A DNA stretch of 64,000 nucleotides from Macrophomina tecta (lineage: Eukaryota; Ascomycota; Dothideomycetes; Botryosphaeriales; Botryosphaeriaceae): assembly GCA_024180945.1 (NCBI GenBank), contig JAKSGN010000005.1, forward strand, positions 2,790,001 through 2,854,000. Direction: 5' to 3'. Positions within the stretch are counted from its first letter, which is position 1. Every line of letters begins with the position of its first letter. Below are positions 44,416 to 56,314 of this stretch, piece after piece. The notes beneath the pieces are model-generated. The model was not told the DNA's origin and searched no databases. It worked only from the letters and a program-made list of their open reading frames with translations. Position numbers and translations under genes: made by a program.

Positions 44416-46026
44416 TCAACCCTCCGCAACCAAGCCCTCCAAGCCGTCCAACGCTTGGCCGTGGTACCTATCCAAGGTCGCTCCGCATAGGTATTCCTTC
44501 AGCGCCTTCTTCACCTCTTCATGCACGCCTTCCCCGAAAGTGACACTCTTCACCCGCGACTCGGGTAGACGCGTCGTTGCCAGCTCACACAGCGCCTGTA
44601 GACCATAGAAGTCGTTGCCCCTAGGCACAGTCGCCATCCGCCATCGAGTCGAGGATGATGAAGAAGACGACGAGGGGTTATTCTCCTGCTGCTTGAGCTG
44701 CTGTTCGGCCCACTTCTGATCCCGGATATTGACGTGCAGTGACTGGAGATTATGCTTCGGCCTGAGAATCCAGACGAGTTCTTGGATCAAATTACGCCAG
44801 TCAGCTGCGACAAAGGCTGAGCCGCGACTGTCGATGTCAAGGGCGAGGTGGCGAACCATGCGGAGGTTGTCCTCACTGATGAAGTTGGTGATGGTCGTGC
44901 AAGTGTGAACGTGGTGCGGAGGCGGTGCGGAGATCGTGAAGGTGTCGGCGTACATTGTGTCGTAGACCTCGTCCCTGATCTGCTCGTTTGCACGGATAAT
45001 AGCAGGCGAGGTCCTCGGAGGAGCTATGGCATCCATCGTCTTGGGCGGGTTCCACGAAGCAACCGCTGTGTTACTAGCCTTGACCAGCGCTGCATTTGCA
45101 TCGTTCAGGTTGACAAGGTAGCTGTAGATTTTCTTGCGCACCTGCAGGGGGATGGTCTTCAGAATGTAAGCGGGAGGCGTCTCCATCCACTCCTTCGCTT
45201 CAGACGCGTAATCCTTGAGGAAGCCGCCGAAAGTAACCTTCTTGATGCCACGAAGCTCCTTGAGACTGCCCATCATCTTCTCAATCTCATCAAGGAAGTA
45301 ACAGTGGCCTTGGGCAGGACACAGGTCTAGATGGTTGACGACCTGTCTGCCCTGCATGACAATGGTAAGCTCCTGCAACTTGTGGCAATCGACCCAGATC
45401 TTCACGGCGGATTTGATGAGCCTGAAGAACTCCAAGAAGTCACACCAGGTGTGCATCTCGCCAAAGCTGTCATCGCGCGTAATGTCGACCTTATGCAGGT
45501 TCTCCAGCAAATGCCGACTAACCACATCCGTAATCATGCCGTTGGGCGTAGTCGAATGCGGTAAGCGGAGCGTCTTCCGATGCAGGATATACCTCGCCTC
45601 GCGGGAGACCTGCTTGTTCACGACTAGGAGGGGATGGGTCTGAAGCTCGGGCCAGTGGATGATGGTTCCATCATTGACGTGGGCCTCGTAGTGATCCGTC
45701 AGCAGCCTTCCAACGCCGTCAAAGTCCAGCGTCAGCTCGTAGATCAAGTTGCGCAGCTCGGCCGGCAGCTGGAGGAAGGGGAACTGGGTGCGCCTCCTCA
45801 ACGTCATGGACCGGGTTGCGACGTTTCGCGGGGCGGAGCTGGTGGAAGCGAAGCTATCGCTGCTGTTGCGGCGAGTGGGCGAGATTTGCCTGGGAGTAGC
45901 ACATGCCGGCTTGGACGCTTTTGCCTTTGTAGAGCGAGCGGTGTTGGGGGTCTTCGGCACAGCATTCACCCTGGACCGCTTCACGGGGCGGGTGTCGGCA
46001 GCGGTGCTTCGTCTCTTCCTTGCCAT
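44416..46026 (-). CDS. 2EXR-domain (F-box-like) fungal protein
   Basis: A single-exon frame of 536 residues. A basic, disordered N-terminus (MARKRRSTAADTRPVKRSRV, likely nuclear) leads into a 2EXR-type motif at 82-99, FPFLQLPAELRNLIYELT. PLLVVNKQVSREARYILH follows, the usual second half of this fungal domain. A second LPxxxR-like segment, IPLQVRKKIYSYLVN, occurs near residue 300, and a weaker third block is RANEQIRDEVYDTMY. Ser-rich linker SSSSSSSS lies at about 460. 2EXR proteins are expanded in Pezizomycotina, and their function is largely unknown although the motif resembles an F-box. No catalytic residue pattern is visible. The gene is intact. Confidence 0.75.
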   Translation of the reverse strand: MARKRRSTAADTRPVKRSRVNAVPKTPNTARSTKAKASKPACATPRQISPTRRNSSDSFASTSSAPRNVATRSMTLRRRTQFPFLQLPAELRNLIYELTLDFDGVGRLLTDHYEAHVNDGTIIHWPELQTHPLLVVNKQVSREARYILHRKTLRLPHSTTPNGMITDVVSRHLLENLHKVDITRDDSFGEMHTWCDFLEFFRLIKSAVKIWVDCHKLQELTIVMQGRQVVNHLDLCPAQGHCYFLDEIEKMMGSLKELRGIKKVTFGGFLKDYASEAKEWMETPPAYILKTIPLQVRKKIYSYLVNLNDANAALVKASNTAVASWNPPKTMDAIAPPRTSPAIIRANEQIRDEVYDTMYADTFTISAPPPHHVHTCTTITNFISEDNLRMVRHLALDIDSRGSAFVAADWRNLIQELVWILRPKHNLQSLHVNIRDQKWAEQQLKQQENNPSSSSSSSSTRWRMATVPRGNDFYGLQALCELATTRLPESRVKSVTFGEGVHEEVKKALKEYLCGATLDRYHGQALDGLEGLVAEG

Positions 46027-47135
46027 GGTGCAGAGTTGCCGGGATACCAGTAGCGGAGGAAAGGCTATGGGCGGATGTTTGCAGCACGGTTAATAAAGCG
46101 GCGGCGAACAAAGTCGGGGCGGGTGTGATGGCACGAGCTGGGCAGGCGCAACGATGGTTCGCTCGGCCTTCTCTCCGAGGACGAGTGTCTGACACAGACA
46201 CACCCTTTGCTGAAGATGTTGGCTGGTGATACTTTGCCGTAGAGGCGCTTGCGACTGGCGGCGTTCCGGGGCCCTACGGCTGGTAGATGGCGGAACGCAG
46301 GCTTGGAACCGCAACCTAAAAGGCGGCCGTCCCGGGATCCTGGCTTCGACGGCGATTCGGCGAGGGGTCGACGCTTGCACGCGAGCGCTTTCGGCCGCGC
46401 AGCCCGAGTTGGATGCGGCGGGCTCGACACGTCGGGGCGACGGGGGAGAAGAAGCGAAAGTGGCGGGAGCACACGAGGGCAGGAGGCTATGGTAGCGCGG
46501 GGGATGGGGGCGCTATCACGGCATGTGCAAGGCTTGGACGTGACTGTTCTGTCGGCCAGCGCCCGGAGTGGCGTCTCTTCACCGACTCGACTGAAGGGGC
46601 TCGGCCGGCGTCGTGGAGAAGGGCCGTGAGCTCAGCGGACGGGTGTGCAGCGAGCAAGTCAGCGAGCGCGTCTGATGAGGTTCGAAGGAGATGTAAGCGG
46701 CGATGACGACGATCCCCGGACGCGCGCCGGGTGTGCCCGTGACCGCGCCAATTTGCCGACACGCGCGTCAGGCGTGCCTGCCTCAACATCCGATCCCAAG
46801 GATCACTCACCCACCCAGCCGACACCTTTACCGAAGAATGTGTCTACATTGCTTTGCTTGCTGTCCAACCCACCGAAGCTACATATGACTCCCATTTCCA
46901 CCATATTGCCAGAAATCTTTAACCCGGATTTTACATGAAAGAAGACTCGTTTCCCAACGCCTCGCTATGCAGATAATAGTACAGAAAGCCATCCCGACAA
47001 CAGATCCCGAACCTCATACCAGAGCCCTCGCTCGTCTCGCTATGCATCGAATTTCTCGAACAAAACTCCTTGGGCAAAAGAAAAAAAAAGGGGGGGGGGA
47101 GGGGAAAAATAAAGCTGTGTGCCCTCGGCCACGCA
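46027..47135. other. Intergenic, GC-rich, nothing recognised
   Basis: Upstream region of the 2EXR gene and 3' flank of the Ams2-like gene. A G-run is near 47089-47100. Overlapping frames of biased composition are not supported as genes. Confidence 0.4.
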
Positions 47136-50100
47136 TCACAGGCCGACAGGGATGAGGTCTACCGCCTCGGAACCAGCAGGTGTCGCTCCTGAGCTTTCCT
47201 CGTCCGCAATCGTAACAGTCGTCTCCGCACACTTGGTGCTCTCTTCCTCGCCACCATTCTTGCGGGCGTTCGCCGTGACCTCATCAATAATGTGCTCAAG
47301 CTCAACCCGGCGGTTTTCGCGCGCACCATTCACCTTTGCTTGCTCTCCATTGGCTTGTACGCCATGCAAGGGATTGCTGCTGCCATTGAACTCCGACGTG
47401 CCACCCCAGAAGTTGTCTGTGGAAGTCAGAGGATCCTCGTACAGCGGAAAATTGAAGCTAGTGGCCAGATTCGGCGGTGAGCTCGGATAAGGTATGTCCG
47501 TGCTGGTCATGTTGAAGTCGAAATTTGAAAAATCAAGGAATCCATTATCCTCCGAGCTGAGATTCCAGTTGTTGGTCTGGCGCGCTGCAGAACGGGGCGT
47601 CTTGTCGGTACAGAAGAGCTCGTTGTAGAGTGCCTGAGTATTCGGCGTCATAGCCACCTTCGGGGTTCTCATGGCCTTGGAAGGGGTTGATTGAAGGTCG
47701 TCCATTGCGCAGGAAGGGATGTTTCCGGGAGAAAAGAGACCATCCCTGGGAGTCAGTGCAGGGCGCTTCGACCTGGATGTCGGCGTCTTCATGAGCTCCT
47801 GGACGACACGGACACTCTTTGCGCTCCTAGGTGTCTTGAAGCTGTTGGGGGGTTGGGTGCCCTCAAGATCCTCGAATAAATGTTCGAAGCCATCATCCGT
47901 CTCTGCGGGAGGTACGTTCTCTTTATCCTGATAAGCGGTAGCGGACTCACTACGAGGGGGATGGGGCATCTGACCGAAAACAGGCTGCCCAATTTGTTCC
48001 TTCTGACCATCCTCCAGAGACTTGAATTGCCCAGACCTGCGTGGAGACGGAAACAAGACACGCCTCGTAGGCTTTGCAGGGGATATCTGGTCTTCTATGT
48101 CGACTGGGCTGTTTTGGAATCCAATCAGCCTTGGTGGGCTGGAAAGCACGGCGCGATGGATTGCTGGGTGGCCTGGCTTGGCTGACGTCGAATCCCATCC
48201 CTTCGGACCGGTGTCATCGCAGCAAGGCCCTACACTGGCAGCTCTGCGTTGCTCGCCTAAGCCCGTGCGCTGCATCTTTGTAGGCTCATCGTGCTGGGCC
48301 CCAGAGCCTAGCGGCGCGCTCTCAGTCTCCTGCAAGGAACTACTTTCCGACACGCCAGCGGGCTGCGTTTGATCCACTCGAGATGTAGTTTGCTGCGACA
48401 CATCCTGTTCAGGTTGCCTCAGCTGATCGTCCTGTCCTGCCTCGCGCTCTTGCTGCATTATCTCTAACATGTAGTCAGGGTAGTCGCTATATGTTTGCGA
48501 AAGCGGCTCCTGGACTGCGTCTGAAGTCGGTGCAGTCGGCTTCTCATCGATCTTCTTCTTTCTGCTAGGCCTTCCCCGCTTCTTCGGGGCGGTTCTGGGC
48601 TTGACCTCCCATCTTTCCGACGGGCGCATGTTGCCATACTTGATGAAGTGCAGGCCGCAGGGGTTGCATAGCTGCATCGGAGTAAAGTCGTTGTTGTCCT
48701 TGTCGGTGGTGGTCAGGGTCTTTTTGTAGACTTTGTACTTTGCAATAGGCTTCTCTTCGTCTGGATGAGGCTTCATGACTTCATAGCCGACGATAGCCCC
48801 GGGCTCGTCCAACGACGTGACAAGGCCATTTGGATTGCCTTCAACCTCCTTATAGAAAGCTTTCCGCCAAGTAGGCGTCTGGATGGCGCCACAGACTTGG
48901 CAAAAGTCTGGCATCGTACCTGAGGCCAAACTCTGCATCAGCCTGTCTTCGATGGCCTTCTTCCTCTTCGCGCCAGAACCACTCCGAGGCGCTGGTGACG
49001 CCGACCTTGACTCTGTCTGAGCCACGGCGGTATCCTCGTGCTGAGCTTCGTTCGAAGTGCCGGCAGACCACGTGTTGGACCGTGGAAGGGTTTTCTTCGC
49101 TTTTGAAGCTGCTATGGTTTTCTTTGGAGCCTTTGGGTTTCGCTGCGATGTGATGGAGGCATTGTCAGACGATGAACCAGCATTGTTGATAATAGGAGGG
49201 CTTGTAGCAGGTGCTTGTTGAGGCTGGGGTTGAGTGTGAGGCTGAGGGCCAGCTTGAGGGACTGAAGGCTGCTGTTGCTGGGACAGAGGCTGGGCGAAAG
49301 GAGCAGAGTGAGGCTGTGTCATAGTTTGTACCGGAACATAGTTCTCAGGCCGCATCTGAGGCTGGGGCGAAGGTTGGTGCTGAGGTTGAGGATACCGGGC
49401 GGCAGGCGGATATGATGCCACGGAAAGCTGACTTGGAGGAAGCGTTGCTGGGGGAGTCAGCGCAGGAGGGGCGGGTGCAAGACTTCTCGGTGGAGGAGGA
49501 GGCGGGGGAGGCGGCTTCGCATCGTTCCGCTTTCTACCACGCGTCTCTGGCTTAGGACCCGGCCCAGGAGTCATCCGCTTAGCTGACGCAGCAGCGCGTT
49601 GTGATCGCCAGTCGGGCTGCTTCCGGCCCACGTTGGTCGGTAAGAGCTCTGGCGGCCCTGGCGTCTCAAATTGCCATTGATCTGAGCAAATGACAGCAGA
49701 AGGAGGTTCGGTCTGTAGCTCCGTTGTTGGGTGAACTTGATCGGGCTTATCATTCAAGTTAATATCAGCATCATGATCTGCGCCTGTTCCACTCATGAAA
49801 CCCGAATCGTCAGGATACGGCAACGTTGGTAGGCCAGGACTGGAAGGAGCAGGAGAATCGTTGTTCTGCGCGAAAACCGGGGGGGAAGATGGGAATTCAG
49901 CCGGGGAATCTTCCGCGTCAGCCATTTGTTCATCTTCGGAAGCAATAGCAGACTCGGAGTAAGGACCACGTGGGGCGTATGGTGAAGCATATCGTCTCAG
50001 GCTCTGGGAGGAGGATTCCCTGCGCAAAGAGCTAGTTCCACCAATAGATTGACGGTTCCGCGGCCGGGGTAACTCGTTGGGTCGCGGGGTTGGAGCACGT

Positions 50101-51403
50101 GGCGGCGGCTCAAGTGAGCTTGCAGGTCCCCCGACAGCGGGATTGACAGGAGTGGGCTTGTGTACACGGACAGAGGCAGCGGTGCTTGCTGTTATCCGGA
50201 GAGTATCAGCTCTAGGGCCGAACTTAGATTTGCCGTGCCAATCGGTTTGCACGACGCGAGCTCTCTTTCTAGACGGACCATCCTCCTGCTCAGACTCTTG
50301 GCCTTGCTGCTGTGCAATGCGCGGTTCGAAGGCGGGTTCGTGGCGTGATATTGGCCGCTCACTTGTGTACGATCCCCTTGAAACAGGCCTAGAGTGGTCA
50401 TGCGTGATTTGTTGTAGCGCAGCGCTGGAGCGCATGCTAGGGGTAGGACTACCAGCCCTGCTGCCTGATCGGCTACCCGCTCTGCTGCCTTGATGGCTGT
50501 GAGTCACGGAAGGTGCGTGGTATTGGCTACCACGCCTTTCATCCATGGTCTGATTCTGGGTGAGCAGCTGATGGAGAGATTCAACGCCGCCGCTGTTGAC
50601 GCGTTGAAGAGCCATCGAAGATTGTGACGACCCGGCGGCAACCTGGGCAGCGAAGGCGCTGAATTCCGGATTTGACTTGAGAGCCGCCCATTGACTGTGA
50701 TCAAATCCTTCCGGCAGGGCCTTGCTGACGTTGCGATATCTTTCCATCGTCTCCAAATACTCACTTTGAAGAAACGTGGGGACCTGCACGAGCTTCAACC
50801 TGACCTCCAGAGTTTCCTTGATCCCTCCGCTGAACAAGCCGAGAATGTTCTCGCGGACCTTTCCTGTAACCATCGTCTTGGACCGAGTCGCGGGAGCATC
50901 GGGTGTCGGTGAGGCAGCAGCGAGGATCCAAGAAAGCATCCCTTGACCTACGAGCGGCGTCTCATATTCGGAGTAGTCGTAGGCATATACGGTATAGTCG
51001 TGCCCTAGTTTCGCAACGAGCTCCGGACTGAACTATGCGGTCAGTCAACGTGTTCCTGGCGGCAGCTATGATGGACGCGCACCTTGCAGCGACGATTGCA
51101 TCAATACAAGTGCGGAGTTCGATTACGCCCACTTGAACGTCGTCGTCGACCGGCACTGTGGGGACATTCAGCGCGTTTGGGAGGCGCGCCAGACAGCATG
51201 TCTTATGAGACTCGTCGAAAGTGTAGAGAATTTTTACTGAAGGAGAGCAAAGTCAGCGATAACTGATGTACTGATTGCAACCGAAGCTCACCTCTCATCA
51301 AACGCCTAGGGATATCGCAGGTCGGATCATCATCGTCGTCACCAGGAGCAACAGGCATGGTGGTGAGCGGCGACGGCTCCCCGTAGGTAAAGGGAGACGA
51401 CAT
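47136..51403 (-). CDS. Spt21/Ams2-like histone-gene regulator with GATA-type finger
   Basis: Three minus-strand exons, 51403-51292, 51236-51083 and 51027-47136 (introns both 55 nt), give 1385 residues. The N-terminal domain, assembled only after splicing, reads VKILYTFDESHKTCCLARLP, VGVIELRTCIDAIVAA, SPELVAKLGHDYTVYAYDYS and YETPLVGQGMLSWILA. This is the conserved Spt21/Ams2 N-terminal fold. A long Pro/Gln/Ser-rich region with a polyproline run follows. At about 797-880 comes a GATA-type zinc finger with an unusually long loop: CQVCGAIQTPTWRKAFYKE then, about 70 residues later, MQLCNPCGLHFIKYGNMRPS. A basic KKRGRPSRKKK patch resembles an AT-hook. Fission-yeast Ams2 is a GATA factor that drives S-phase histone transcription and CENP-A loading; budding-yeast Spt21 lacks the finger. 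Divergent from SmD2. Intact. Confidence 0.85.
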
Positions 51404-51957
51404 AGTACGGCGAAGGTGGAGGCATCCACGGTGGAATATCGAAGGATTGTCGGTTGAAGGAGGTTGTGGATGATGTTGTGGGGAGGAAGAGCGAAGGCGC
51501 GGGGGGAGGTGTGTTTAAGTGGTCGTGACGCGGTGCCTGGACGTGTTTGAGCTTCCGGGCGTCTTAGCGCGTAGCTACCGAAGAAGCTTGCGCGACGCCT
51601 GCACGAAGAACGCGGGACCAGATTTTTTTTTTTTTTTTCTCAGTTCGCGCGTCTGCGGGAATAGTACTGACCCAAGTGCAATAGATGCTGCTGCCTGGAG
51701 CTTTCCCACACGCAAAAGATTGGATTGCCGTGTCAATTGAGGGCCATGATGTGAAAGACGCGATTCCCCGCAGAGCCGCGAGGTGATGCATGATGCACCC
51801 GCGTGTGGACAGCGCGTTCCATTGGCTGGTCGCGTAATGCACGTGATCTGCATTCGCGCTAACGTCGACTCCCAGCGCGGACTTTGGGACATCGTTCATC
51901 AACGCTGTCGAGCTTCACTTTACATCGTCCATCCGCCTCTCTGCCGACACCGCAACC
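51404..51957. promoter_or_regulatory. Divergent promoter between Ams2-like and SmD2 genes
   Basis: About 550 bases hold both promoters. An inverted CCAAT box (ATTGG) is at 51821-51825, 133 bases upstream of the SmD2 ATG. A poly-T run of about 15 nt is near 51625-51639. Confidence 0.5.
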
Positions 51958-52493
51958 ATGGCTGACGCATCAAAGATCGCGTAAGAGTGCACTTCATGCC
52001 CATTACATGTTCATGATCTGACAAATAATTTTAGAGACCTTATGAGCAAACCCCGCGACCAGTTGACGTACGCCGTTCCATCGCAGTCCCGCCGCACGCG
52101 CTTGCGCCTCGTCCTGCTGACACTTGCCCAGCGAATATGAGATCGCCCAGCTTGAGGAACACGAGTTCACATCTGGCCCGCTTTCCCTGCTCCAGACCGC
52201 CGTCCGCTCGCACACCCAGGTCCTGATCTCGTGCCGCAACAACCGCAAACTCCTCGCTCGTGTCAAAGCTTTCGACCGTCACTGCAACATGGTCTTGGAG
52301 AATGTGAAGGAGATGTGGACTGAGAAACCTAAGCTTGCCAATGGCAAGCCCGGCAGGCCGGTCAACAAGGACAGATTCATCAGCAAGATGTGCGAATCGA
52401 CGATCCCGAGTTGCTATGAGATCTTTTTTTACTGACCAGGTGCGGCATAGGTTCCTTCGTGGCGATTCCGTAATCCTTGTTCTTCTCAGCTGA
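51958..52493 (+). CDS. SMD2: Small nuclear ribonucleoprotein Sm D2
   Basis: Four exons, 51958-51980, 52035-52067, 52132-52389 and 52451-52493, give 118 residues. The Sm fold is unmistakable: [20 protein letters not shown], then Sm1 with [21 protein letters not shown], then [14 protein letters not shown], the [13 protein letters not shown] loop specific to D2, and Sm2 [13 protein letters not shown] at the end. In exon 4 I chose the acceptor CATAG at 52449-52450 rather than the CCAG just before it, because only this gives FLRGDSV. SmD2 is part of the heptameric ring on U1, U2, U4 and U5 snRNAs and is needed for pre-mRNA splicing. Four exons in 536 bases is an intron density typical of such genes in these fungi. 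Confidence 0.95.
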
Positions 52494-52671
52494 AAAGCGC
52501 CACCTGAAAATATGGAAGTGCGCGTGATCATTCAGGGTTCTTTTGGTATGCGTCTGGGAAAAAGCGCACTGGCACGGCGTTCATAGAGTCGATCGGATAA
52601 CCCAAATTATTGTTGGTGCCTCAACGGCAGCCTCACGCTACGGAATACTCCAAGCACTTTACAAGTATGAC

Positions 52672-54704
52672 TCACTGCAGGCCGCTGCTAAAGCCAATCA
52701 AGAATTGACTCAATCCATGGGCGCCAGGGTCAGGGACTTGTTGGTACCCGCCACCTCCGACGTACACCGTTCTACCCAGACTCGCCTGCATTCCCTTCGT
52801 TCCGTTGGATCCATCTTCCGCTGCCTTGGCTGCTGCCTTGATATCCCCAGTCTTCGCCAGTGATTCGACAAACGGATACAGTGCGTCAATCAAGGTTCGG
52901 TCACCCGGACGCGCGGGAGTGTATTTGGCCAGCGACTCCAGAGAAGTCTGCAGCGCTTTTGCCCATATGTCCACAGTGACTGGCTTAGGATTTCCGTTGG
53001 CCTGGATACGAAGGCCATGAGCTAGCGCATTGAGGAAAATGGCATAGATAGCACCGGAAGTGCCATCCATCTCCTTCTCAACGACATGTGTGATGTTATG
53101 CAGCAAAAGCGCCGCATCACTAGGTGTTTTTGTCGTCTCGAGCATGTGAAGTAGAGCTGTTTGCTCATTAGCGGTTTCCTTTCAACGAAACTACATGTAC
53201 TGACCTTCAGCGCCGCGCTTGAGGCCGATACCGCAATCGCCGTCGCCAACAACAGTGTCATAGTTTGTGATGTCTGGCTCAGCTGCGATCACTTGCTTCA
53301 GGCCAGTTTCGAGCGCCTTCTTCGCCAAAGCCGGGTCCACTACTCTTATGTTTAGCTCCTGTATCAAGCAACCGATGGTGGGTAATTCGTACGTTCCAGG
53401 TTACTTGGCTTCGCCTCCTCTTCGCCAACACCTCCCTTGTCAAGGGTCGCGTTTGACCTCTCCTCCCAAGTCTTGGTGGGGATCGCAGCAGACCAACCGG
53501 TAGCCTCTGCAGGAGCATCCAGGAGTTCGAGGAATGAGTTTCCGCTCCCAAGGCCAGTATCTGCAATCTTGAGGAGCGAAATGCTGAAGCCGAGGCCGTT
53601 CAGGCTGGTCATGAAAGTACCAGACAGGATGCGGGCCGGCTTGATCTTCCAGTCCTTCTGGAGCTGCTCCACGACTTCCGCTGTGATACCACCCATTTCA
53701 AGCGGGCTGACACCTCCCAGATTGTTCACCAGCAAGACAGTCTGGTCATTTTCGGAGATTTTGATGAAGCTCCGGTCCGCATCAGACTGGTCCAACAGCT
53801 TCGCAAGCATGTTCTTGACTAACGAAGGCAGGTCGACCTCCTTGCGCTCCGAGCCAGCCTCATTGTGGATGCCCATGCCAATCTCGACCTCTGTCTCTTT
53901 GAGGTCATCTTCAGTCGCCTCCGCGACCGCACGGCCAGGAACGTGGACATGCGCGAGGGACGCGCCGATGGAGGCAAGGTTATCGCAAACGAGGCGCGCC
54001 ACGCCGGCGACGTCTTTCAACGAGGCACTGCAAAGAGGGCAATCAGCCGACAATCACTCGCCACAGACATCAGACGATGATGATCATACCCTCTGGCGGC
54101 CAGGGCTCCCGCGATTTTCTGCACGAGCACCGTCCCCGCAATACCTCGCCTGCCAACTTTCCCACCGCGCTTCCGGCCCACGCCCACGTCGTCGGCGACG
54201 ACGACCATTTCCGCGTCCGTGCCGCTGGCGCGCGCCTTTTCGACCGCCATTCCGAAGTTCAGGACGTCGCCCTGATGTCACCGCGCATGCGCGCATCAGC
54301 TCCAGCTCACTCCAGGCCCACACGACAGACCAGCCAAAAAGGAGGGTAAAGCGCGAGCTCACCGTGTAGTTCATGACGATCACCAGCACTCCCTTCTCTC
54401 TTTCTACCCGCTTCAGAATGCATCTCCGGATCTGCTCGGCGTTGGGGCTCGCGAAGATGGTGCCGGAGACGGCGCCGGCGAGCATGCCCTTGCCGACGAA
54501 GGCCGCGAACGAGGGCTCGTGGCCGGCGCCGCCGCCCGAGACGAGCGAGACGCTGCGCGCGGTGGCGGATGTCGGGCGCACGTAGACAACCTTGTTCTCA
54601 GCATCGAGGGCGACGGCGGGGTTGGTGGCTGTGACGGCCTCGAGGGCACGATTGACCAGGTGGGTGGGGTCGTGGATGAAGTGCTTGGCTAGATACGGAG
54701 GCAT
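52672..54704 (-). CDS. Dihydroxyacetone kinase, with one unexplained frame change
   Basis: Minus-strand exons are 54704-54363, 54271-54090, 54027 to about 53410, about 53400-53205, and 53156-52672. The DhaK-type domain has [21 protein letters not shown] (conserved GGGxGHEP), [16 protein letters not shown] and [17 protein letters not shown]. The C-terminal DhaL-type domain has [20 protein letters not shown] and [15 protein letters not shown] (ATP and Mg sites), then [10 protein letters not shown] and the Gly-rich [21 protein letters not shown]. The enzyme phosphorylates dihydroxyacetone with ATP, feeding glycerol or methylotrophic carbon into glycolysis and detoxifying dihydroxyacetone. Between the two domains (53360-53420) the frame moves from EEEAKPS to [15 protein letters not shown]. 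All nearby GT donors are phase 1 and none matches the acceptor, so a one-base indel or an unusual splice is likely. Confidence 0.88.
53360..53420 (-). other. Frame discontinuity in the dihydroxyacetone kinase linker
   Basis: The upstream frame reads through to a stop after NYPPSVA. The downstream conserved frame opens only a few codons earlier. Candidate GT-AG introns here leave the wrong phase. It sits in the variable linker, so it is neutral to domain integrity if resolved by splicing. Confidence 0.55.
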
Positions 54705-55969
54705 TGGGGGTCAGCAAGTCGCGAAAAGCAGGTTTGGGGAGTGTTGGGAGGGTGGCGCGTTACGTGGAGAGAGCGCGGGTAAGCGGATGCGTGGAGAGGG
54801 GAAAAGAATTGGGGCTCTTTAGGGGCGTATGGGGCGCGGAGGGGGAGGAGGGAACAGTGGAGTGACAGCTTCGCCCGTGTGCGGGGAAGGAAGCTTCGTG
54901 ATCGCGGAACCTACCAGACATTGTTGCGACGGGTATGGGCGACTGGAGCTTCCCGCGATGCGACCGGGCCTGAGAAGGCGTGTTGCTCGTCCCGAGAAGG
55001 GAAAAAGAACAGCAATTGGTATCTCCGGAAAGGTTCAAGGGGAGGCTAGAGAAGGGAGGAGTAGCAGAGGGCGGGAGGGAGGACGGAAGATTGACGGAGG
55101 AGCTGCGCAGCAGGTCGCGGCAAAGCGCCGCCTTTAAAGGATACGAGCAGCCCAGAAGCCATGATTGCACTTTTCCCGTCTTCGCGCTCGCACGCCCGGC
55201 CGGCACAGGTGTTGGGCTTGGGGCTTGGTCCGGTGTGTGCCAGCATCCCACTCGCATTCATCGGCTTACGCCCGACTCAGTGCGGGGAACGTGAGGAAAC
55301 ACGTCGCCCAAAATGGAAATTCCTCGCGCCACCGGAGACCTGCCGCCGACGCAGCGCTTACGCCACCGCTTCCGACCGCGCACGACGCGACGGAAGGAGA
55401 AAATGTTGGGTATTGAACGTAGTCGCGCTGCTGTGCACGCGTTGTCTCCCTGGCACCTTCAATGCTCCACGCTGAGTCCCGGCTCGCATGCTTTGAAACA
55501 TCCCATCCCCAGCGGTCGAGACTCCCCGGAACGGCAGATGCACGTTCGTTGGCAAATGAGCCGCACAAGGAGCACAAGGAGCAGTAGGAGCAGTTCAGCC
55601 GATGGCTAGACTTGCCTCATTGGGAATCCAAAGCTTACAATTTCCACACACGTCGTCACGTAGGCACGAAGAAGTCATGACAAGAGAAGAGACGCTTGTG
55701 CGTCGACGGTGGTAGAACAAGAGATCAACGGAGCCAAGGTGCTGAGAGGCTGCTCCATATCTCGCGATTGTTACCCAGGGGGTCATCGTCAGCGTTGACG
55801 CTCTCTCCTCCGCGCTGCTCTGTCTCCCTACTACCCGCCACAATCTGCAGTGCAAAACATGTCGTGGGTTTACTTCCGGCGGCTTTCGTGACAGTCCCGT
55901 TCGCGGTTGTGATGCTCTCCCTGTCTTTTGGCATATCAGTGGCCTGAGCAACCTTGGTGTACTGCTCAC
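54705..55969. other. Upstream region of dihydroxyacetone kinase; possible second exon of next gene
   Basis: GC-rich, with no supported gene from 54705 to about 55700. A hydrophilic minus-strand frame at 55725-55934 (from MPKDRESITTANGTVTKAAG) could be an exon of the gene ending at 55970, but phases do not match the GTAAGT donor there. Confidence 0.35.
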
Positions 55970-56314
55970 TTACGATGCGACTTCGCCTTCCACAGCGGAC
56001 CTAAATTCGGCCAACAGCATCCCCATCAGAGCAAGGCCCGTCCTCTGCCCGCCCAGCTTCACCATGTCCCTCGCAGCCTCCCTCATGGCCTCTCCGTCGG
56101 TGGGCAGCTTGCGCGCCACATCCTCCTCGCTGCGAACCTCCATTCTCCTAAAGTCTTCGTACGTCTTCGCGAGGACGTCCTGGAATTGAGCAAGGCTCCG
56201 CGCGACGGGCTTGTGCTTAGGCGGTTCATTACCGTTCTTGGTGTGTTCTCCGGTGCTCTCCCCAGCCGGGCCCATGTGAGTCTCTGCGAAGGTGACGCGC
56301 TTGTCACTAGGCAT
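55970..56314 (-). CDS. Small conserved-looking hypothetical protein, 3' structure uncertain
   Basis: A 114-residue frame from ATG at 56314 begins MPSDKRVTFAETHMGPAGES and contains an amphipathic helical stretch, SLAQFQDVLAKTYEDFRRME, then EAMREAARDMVKLGGQRTGL and MGMLLAEFRSAVEGEVAS. The stop TAA coincides with a strong splice donor (GTAAGTGAG) and there is an acceptor TTGCTCAG at about 55948-55955. The mature protein may therefore continue into the next frame instead of stopping. Composition and helix pattern suggest a real protein, but I do not recognise a domain. Confidence 0.5.
   Translation of the reverse strand: MPSDKRVTFAETHMGPAGESTGEHTKNGNEPPKHKPVARSLAQFQDVLAKTYEDFRRMEVRSEEDVARKLPTDGEAMREAARDMVKLGGQRTGLALMGMLLAEFRSAVEGEVAS

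Noticed and set aside
54027..54110. Apparent frameshift at the exon 2/3 junction of dihydroxyacetone kinase
   Set aside because: Recounting showed the exon ends with GG, so the phase-2 splice restores GGT (Gly) followed by Ala-Ser-Leu without a shift.
53437..54369. 310-codon plus-strand frame opposite dihydroxyacetone kinase
   Set aside because: Antisense to conserved kinase exons; Ser/Arg-biased shadow.
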